In this document: positions 60,614 through 64,000 of the stretch, piece by piece
Layout: each line of letters opens with the position of its first letter
Position numbering within the stretch: the stretch's first letter is position 1
Source: Terrisporobacter petrolearius
Lineage (GTDB): Bacteria; Bacillota; Clostridia; Peptostreptococcales; Peptostreptococcaceae
Strand: one strand, 5' to 3'
DNA length: 64,000 nucleotides
Assembly: GCF_032598785.1 (NCBI RefSeq)
Contig: NZ_CP102984.1
Program-made: the position numbers and the translations under genes
Notes under the pieces: generated by a model
Databases searched by the model: none
Seen by the model: the letters and a program-made list of their open reading frames with translations, nothing else
What the model was told of the DNA's origin: nothing

Positions 60614-62515
60614 ATGGGAAAATATTTGTCAAATATACCTTTACAAGAAGGAATTGAAAAGTATTGTGAGTTTTTAGATATTAATAAACTTAGAGAAACA
60701 GAGTATATTGATGTAGAAAAATCACTTAATAGAATGAGTAGTGAAGCAATTTATGCAAACCTATCAGCACCTTTTTATAATTGCTCAGCAATGGATGGAA
60801 TAGCAGTAAAAGCAGAGTCAACTTTTTTAGCTAATGAACAAAATATGATTACATTGGAAGAAAGTAAAGACTATATGGTAGTTGATACAGGTGATCCTAT
60901 ACCAAAGGAATTTGATGCAGTAATTATGGTTGAAGATTTACTTGAAAAAGAAGAAAATAGTGTGAAAATAATTAAACCAACTATACCTTGGCAACATGTA
61001 AGATGCCTAGGTGAAGATGTTGTAGAAAAAGAAATGATTATTCCATCTTTTCATACAATAAGACCTCAAGATATTGGTTCTATGATAAGTGGCAAAATAG
61101 ATAAAATACAAGTTTTTAAGGAATTTAAGGTTGGAATAATTCCTACAGGAACTGAGTTAATAGACAGACACACAACTCCTAAAATTGGAGATATTATAGA
61201 GTTTAATTCTAGATTATTTGAAGGTTTAGTATTAGAGTATGAAGCAGCTCCAGTAATATACCCAATAGTAGAAGATAATTATGAAAAAATAAAAAATAGT
61301 GTATTAAAAGCATTAGATGAATGTGATATGGTTCTTATTAATGCTGGCTCATCTCAAGGAAGAGAAGATTTTACTTATGATATAATACAAGAACTTGGAG
61401 AAGTCTGCATTCATGGTTTAGCAATAAAACCAGGAAAACCGGCTATTTTAGGTAAAATAAATAATAAAGCTGTAGTAGGAATACCGGGGTATCCAGTTTC
61501 TGCTTGGGTTGTTATGGAAAATATCGTAAAACCTGTAATTAGAAAGTCCATATATAAGGAAGTCGCTAAAAAAGAAATAATAGAAGCAACACTTAGTAAA
61601 AGAGTTATGAGTACTTTAAAATATGAAGAATTTGTTAGAGTAAAATTAGGATTAATAAATAATCAATATGTGGCAACACCAATAAAAAGAGGTGCAGGTA
61701 CTATAACTACTTTGGTAAATGCAGACGGGGTTATTAGAGTACCTCAAAATGTTGAAGGAATTGACGAAGGTGAAAAGGTAGAAATAGAGTTATTAAAAGA
61801 TATAAGTAAAATTAATAACACTATTATATCAATAGGAAGTCATGATATAGTTATGGACATTATAAACGATGAATTGATTAAAGAATCTTTTGGTAAACTT
61901 AACTTAAGCTCTACTCATGTGGGCAGTTTCCAAGGTTTATTATCAATAAAAAAAGGAGAAAGTCATATATCACCAATACATTTATTTGATGTAGAAAGTG
62001 AAACTTACAACATACCTTTTATAAATAAATATATAGACCAAAATGTAGTCTTAATAAAATTAGTAAAAAGAACACAAGGTTTAATAGTTAAAAAAGGTAA
62101 CCCACTAAATATTAAATCAATAAAAGATTTAGTTAATGTGAGATACATAAACAGACAAAAAGGCTCTGGAACAAGAATTTTATTTGATTATCTTATTAAG
62201 AAAGATAATATTAAGAAAAGTGATATAAATGGATATGAAAGAGAAGAATTTACTCATATGTCTTTAGCAAAAGCTATAGATAATGGAGATGCAGACTGTG
62301 GATTAGGAGTATATTCGGCAGCTCATATTTTTGATTTAGACTTTATACCAATTTGTGAGGAAAATTATGATTTATTGTTGAGAGAGGATATGTTAGAAAG
62401 TCAATATATAGAGCATTTGTTAAGTACAATAAATAAAGAATCTTTTAGAAAGAGAGTTGAAAATTTAGGTGGCTATAATTTAAAAAATATGGGAGAAATA
62501 GTGCGAATAAAATAA
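60614..62515 (+). CDS. MoeA fused to periplasmic-binding-like domain (copy 3)
   Basis: A 633-residue fusion. Residues about 1-400 are MoeA (SAPFYNCSAMDGIAV, GIIPTGTELI, LINAGSSQGREDFT, IKPGKPAILG, IPGYPVSAW). Residues about 410-633 are a PBP-like domain (SHDIVMDIINDEL, SSTHVGSFQGLLSI, NRQKGSGTRILFDYL, DCGLGVYSAA) like substrate-binding proteins of molybdate or tungstate transporters. It has no signal peptide, so the PBP domain works in the cytoplasm, perhaps holding oxyanion for insertion. Together with copy 2 it forms a conserved pair. Confidence 0.93.
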   Translation: MGKYLSNIPLQEGIEKYCEFLDINKLRETEYIDVEKSLNRMSSEAIYANLSAPFYNCSAMDGIAVKAESTFLANEQNMITLEESKDYMVVDTGDPIPKEFDAVIMVEDLLEKEENSVKIIKPTIPWQHVRCLGEDVVEKEMIIPSFHTIRPQDIGSMISGKIDKIQVFKEFKVGIIPTGTELIDRHTTPKIGDIIEFNSRLFEGLVLEYEAAPVIYPIVEDNYEKIKNSVLKALDECDMVLINAGSSQGREDFTYDIIQELGEVCIHGLAIKPGKPAILGKINNKAVVGIPGYPVSAWVVMENIVKPVIRKSIYKEVAKKEIIEATLSKRVMSTLKYEEFVRVKLGLINNQYVATPIKRGAGTITTLVNADGVIRVPQNVEGIDEGEKVEIELLKDISKINNTIISIGSHDIVMDIINDELIKESFGKLNLSSTHVGSFQGLLSIKKGESHISPIHLFDVESETYNIPFINKYIDQNVVLIKLVKRTQGLIVKKGNPLNIKSIKDLVNVRYINRQKGSGTRILFDYLIKKDNIKKSDINGYEREEFTHMSLAKAIDNGDADCGLGVYSAAHIFDLDFIPICEENYDLLLREDMLESQYIEHLLSTINKESFRKRVENLGGYNLKNMGEIVRIK

Positions 62516-62558
62516 TAATATAACCATTTATAAAAATACATATAAAGTAATTACAAAT

Positions 62559-62597
62559 CATACACTTAAAAATAAATTATTTATTTTTAAATGTATG
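62559..62597 (+). other. AT-rich hairpin after the MoeA-PBP gene
   Basis: A long near-perfect stem from CATACA, one mismatch, TTAAAAATAAAT and its complement. It lacks a T-run; a better terminator follows at 62644-62690. Confidence 0.55.
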
Positions 62598-62643
62598 AAA
62601 AGATATCAACATTATGTAGTATTTACGATTACACTAAAAAGTG

Positions 62644-62690
62644 AAGAAAGACTGTGTTTTTATATAAATACAGTCTTTCTTTATTTTTTT
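62644..62690. terminator. Bidirectional terminator between MoeA-PBP and fdhD
   Basis: AAGAAAGACTGT pairs with ACAGTCTTTCTT, with T-rich flanks both ways, between two convergent genes. Confidence 0.88.
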
Positions 62691-63486
62691 ATTTGAATAA
62701 TATTCTATGGGGATTAGTGTAAATATTCATTTTTGTACCTCGTACAAATCCAACCAAAGTAATATTTAGCTTTTGCGCTGTCTCTATTACTAAACTTGTG
62801 GTAGCAGATTTAGCAACAACAACAGGAACTTTAACTCTTGCTGCTTTTTTTATCATCTCAAAAGAAAGTCTACCACTGACAAATATAATTTTATTATCTA
62901 ATGGAATATCATTTAATATACAATGTCCTATAACCTTATCCATAGCATTATGTCTAGCTACATCTTCACAAGCAATTACTAGTTTATTATTTTCATAAAT
63001 ACCAACACAATGAACACCAGCAGTGTTTTTAAATAATTGAGATAAGTTTAAATTAGTTTCCATAGTTTTATATATATCACTAACAGTAATTGTTAAATTA
63101 TCATCACAAATAGGATTAGCTTTTAAAAAATCATATTCATTTAGATAAAGAATGCTTTCATCATTATTAAAGTTAGAATCATCAATATCTACATAAGCAA
63201 TTTTTTCATCATGATTTATTTTAAGATTTAAAATATCTTCTTTACAGCTAATTAAATTTCTAGAACATAGATATCCAACAACTAATTCTTTTAATTTAAA
63301 TGGTGAACATAAAAATGTATTTTCATATTTGCCATTAACAACTATCCCTAGAGGGAATTCTGCGACTATGGTGTCTTGATAATTAACACTTTCTAGATTA
63401 TTAACTTTTATTAATGGAAATTCAAAAGAATAATCATACTTGTAATTTGCTAAATAATTTTCAATTTCTTTACTTAAATTTGACAT
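62689..63486 (-). CDS. fdhD: Formate dehydrogenase accessory sulfurtransferase FdhD
   Basis: FdhD brings sulfur to the molybdenum or tungsten cofactor of formate dehydrogenase. The 265-residue protein has AEFPLGIVVNG, LVVGYLCSRNLI, LFKNTAGVHCVG, CEDVARHNAMDKVIG and ILVSGRLSFEM-like motifs of the family. The start at 63486 follows AGGAGG. The usual CxxC motif before the TAGVH region is not seen; only NPICDD is present there. No formate dehydrogenase structural gene lies in the window; it is expected nearby. Confidence 0.9.
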   Translation of the reverse strand: MSNLSKEIENYLANYKYDYSFEFPLIKVNNLESVNYQDTIVAEFPLGIVVNGKYENTFLCSPFKLKELVVGYLCSRNLISCKEDILNLKINHDEKIAYVDIDDSNFNNDESILYLNEYDFLKANPICDDNLTITVSDIYKTMETNLNLSQLFKNTAGVHCVGIYENNKLVIACEDVARHNAMDKVIGHCILNDIPLDNKIIFVSGRLSFEMIKKAARVKVPVVVAKSATTSLVIETAQKLNITLVGFVRGTKMNIYTNPHRILFK

Positions 63487-63714
63487 TAAAAACCTCCTAA
63501 TAAAAAAATATGGTGTGAGTGAATGTAGATAAGATTTATATTGAGCCACCTATTGGATACTTTAATTGTATCAGTTTTAATTTCTTTATAGGCGAATAAA
63601 ATATTTATTTTAGCATTAAGAATAATGTATACATGTTAGAAAACTAAATATTTCGTTAAAAAATTGCTATAATTAATGTAAAGGTAATAAACTTGTAATA
63701 AGGGGGTTAATTTT

Positions 63715-64000
63715 ATGGAGAAGAGATTTTTGACACCCAAGGAAATAGCTAATACGATGATAAATGTTGGCGTGGGAAAAGCTAACTTAAAAACATCGCC
63801 AATGATTTATTTAGGAATTTTGGCAGGTATGTATATTGCATTCGGAGGATTAGCTAATACAATAATAAGCCAAACTCTAGGGAATATAGATCCAGGTTTG
63901 GCTAAATTTGCGGGAGCTTTTGTCTTTCCCGTTGGACTTATGTTAGTAGTTATTGGAGGCGCAGAATTATTTACTGGTAACAACTTAATGACATTGGCTG
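63715..64000 (+). CDS. Formate/nitrite transporter family protein, N-terminal part
   Basis: The gene begins at ATG 63715 after AAGGGGG and runs off the window. The first 95 residues contain the FNT signatures GILAGMYIAFGGLANT, FAGAFVFPVGLMLVVIGGAELFTGNNLMTL. FNT channels carry formate, nitrite or hydrosulfide; next to fdhD formate is most likely (FocA/FdhC type). Confidence 0.92.
   Translation, partial: MEKRFLTPKEIANTMINVGVGKANLKTSPMIYLGILAGMYIAFGGLANTIISQTLGNIDPGLAKFAGAFVFPVGLMLVVIGGAELFTGNNLMTLA

Overview
The window is low-GC (roughly 30 percent), with strong AGGAGG/GGGGG ribosome binding sites, frequent TTG/GTG starts and many U-tailed intrinsic terminators. Gene content and order (glpX-rho-rpmE-tdk-DUF1385-prmC-prfA-zip-ywlC-rpiB-upp-atp operon-acpS-gerS-like-mazEF) point to an anaerobic clostridium of the Peptostreptococcaceae, close to Clostridioides/Paraclostridium. 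This is inferred from gene recognition, not from a search. No rRNA, tRNA, IS element, prophage or CRISPR array was seen.

Region 1 (1-16.7 kb) is core chromosome: end of glpX, a Rho factor with an Asn-rich insert, L31, thymidine kinase, release factor 1 with its methyltransferase, a ZIP transporter, threonylcarbamoyl-AMP synthase, RpiB, Upp and a complete F-type ATP synthase operon (atpZ-I-B-E-F-H-A-G-D-C). The c subunit carries the Na+-binding residue set, the epsilon subunit lacks its C-terminal helices, and a perfect 15-bp hairpin follows atpE.

Region 2 (16.8-26.3 kb) holds acpS broken by a -1 frame change exactly at an A7 slippery heptamer, a GerS-like germination lipoprotein, mazEF, a split transketolase, a chemoreceptor, 5-formyl-THF cyclo-ligase and a CtpA-type protease. 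Region 3 (26.3-34.3 kb) holds cobalamin nucleotide-loop genes (cobT-cobU-cobS-cobC), a lone 4-hydroxybutyrate dehydrogenase, a MoxR-like ATPase plus VWA protein pair, and a cobalamin riboswitch with its own terminator but no evident target gene. Region 4 (34.3-46.4 kb) holds pcrA, an M18 aminopeptidase, a cluster of DnaA boxes, cyclophilin, family II pyrophosphatase, several small unknown proteins, a small alarmone synthetase, and intergenic DNA with promoter/terminator pairs suggesting small RNAs.

Region 5 (46.4-64 kb) is a dense tungsten/molybdenum island: a molybdopterin-binding protein with a C-terminal Cys cluster behind a Fur-family-like palindrome, mobA, moeA, mobB, moaA, a MOSC protein, moaB/mogA, a tungsten aldehyde:ferredoxin oxidoreductase (AOR), moaD, a MoeB-like E1, a small AraC-type regulator, a tungstate ABC transporter (tupBCA), a half-size AOR-like protein, two more MoeA paralogues (one fused to a periplasmic-binding-like domain), fdhD and the start of a formate/nitrite transporter gene. 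Two related leader RNAs resembling Moco/Tuco riboswitches, each with a terminator, precede moeA and aor. Together the genes import tungstate, build the pyranopterin cofactor, insert the metal and deliver it to AOR and presumably a formate dehydrogenase outside the window. The half-size AOR-like protein keeps all four cluster cysteines and both DxxG-type motifs but lacks the substrate region; it is the best candidate here for an undescribed component.
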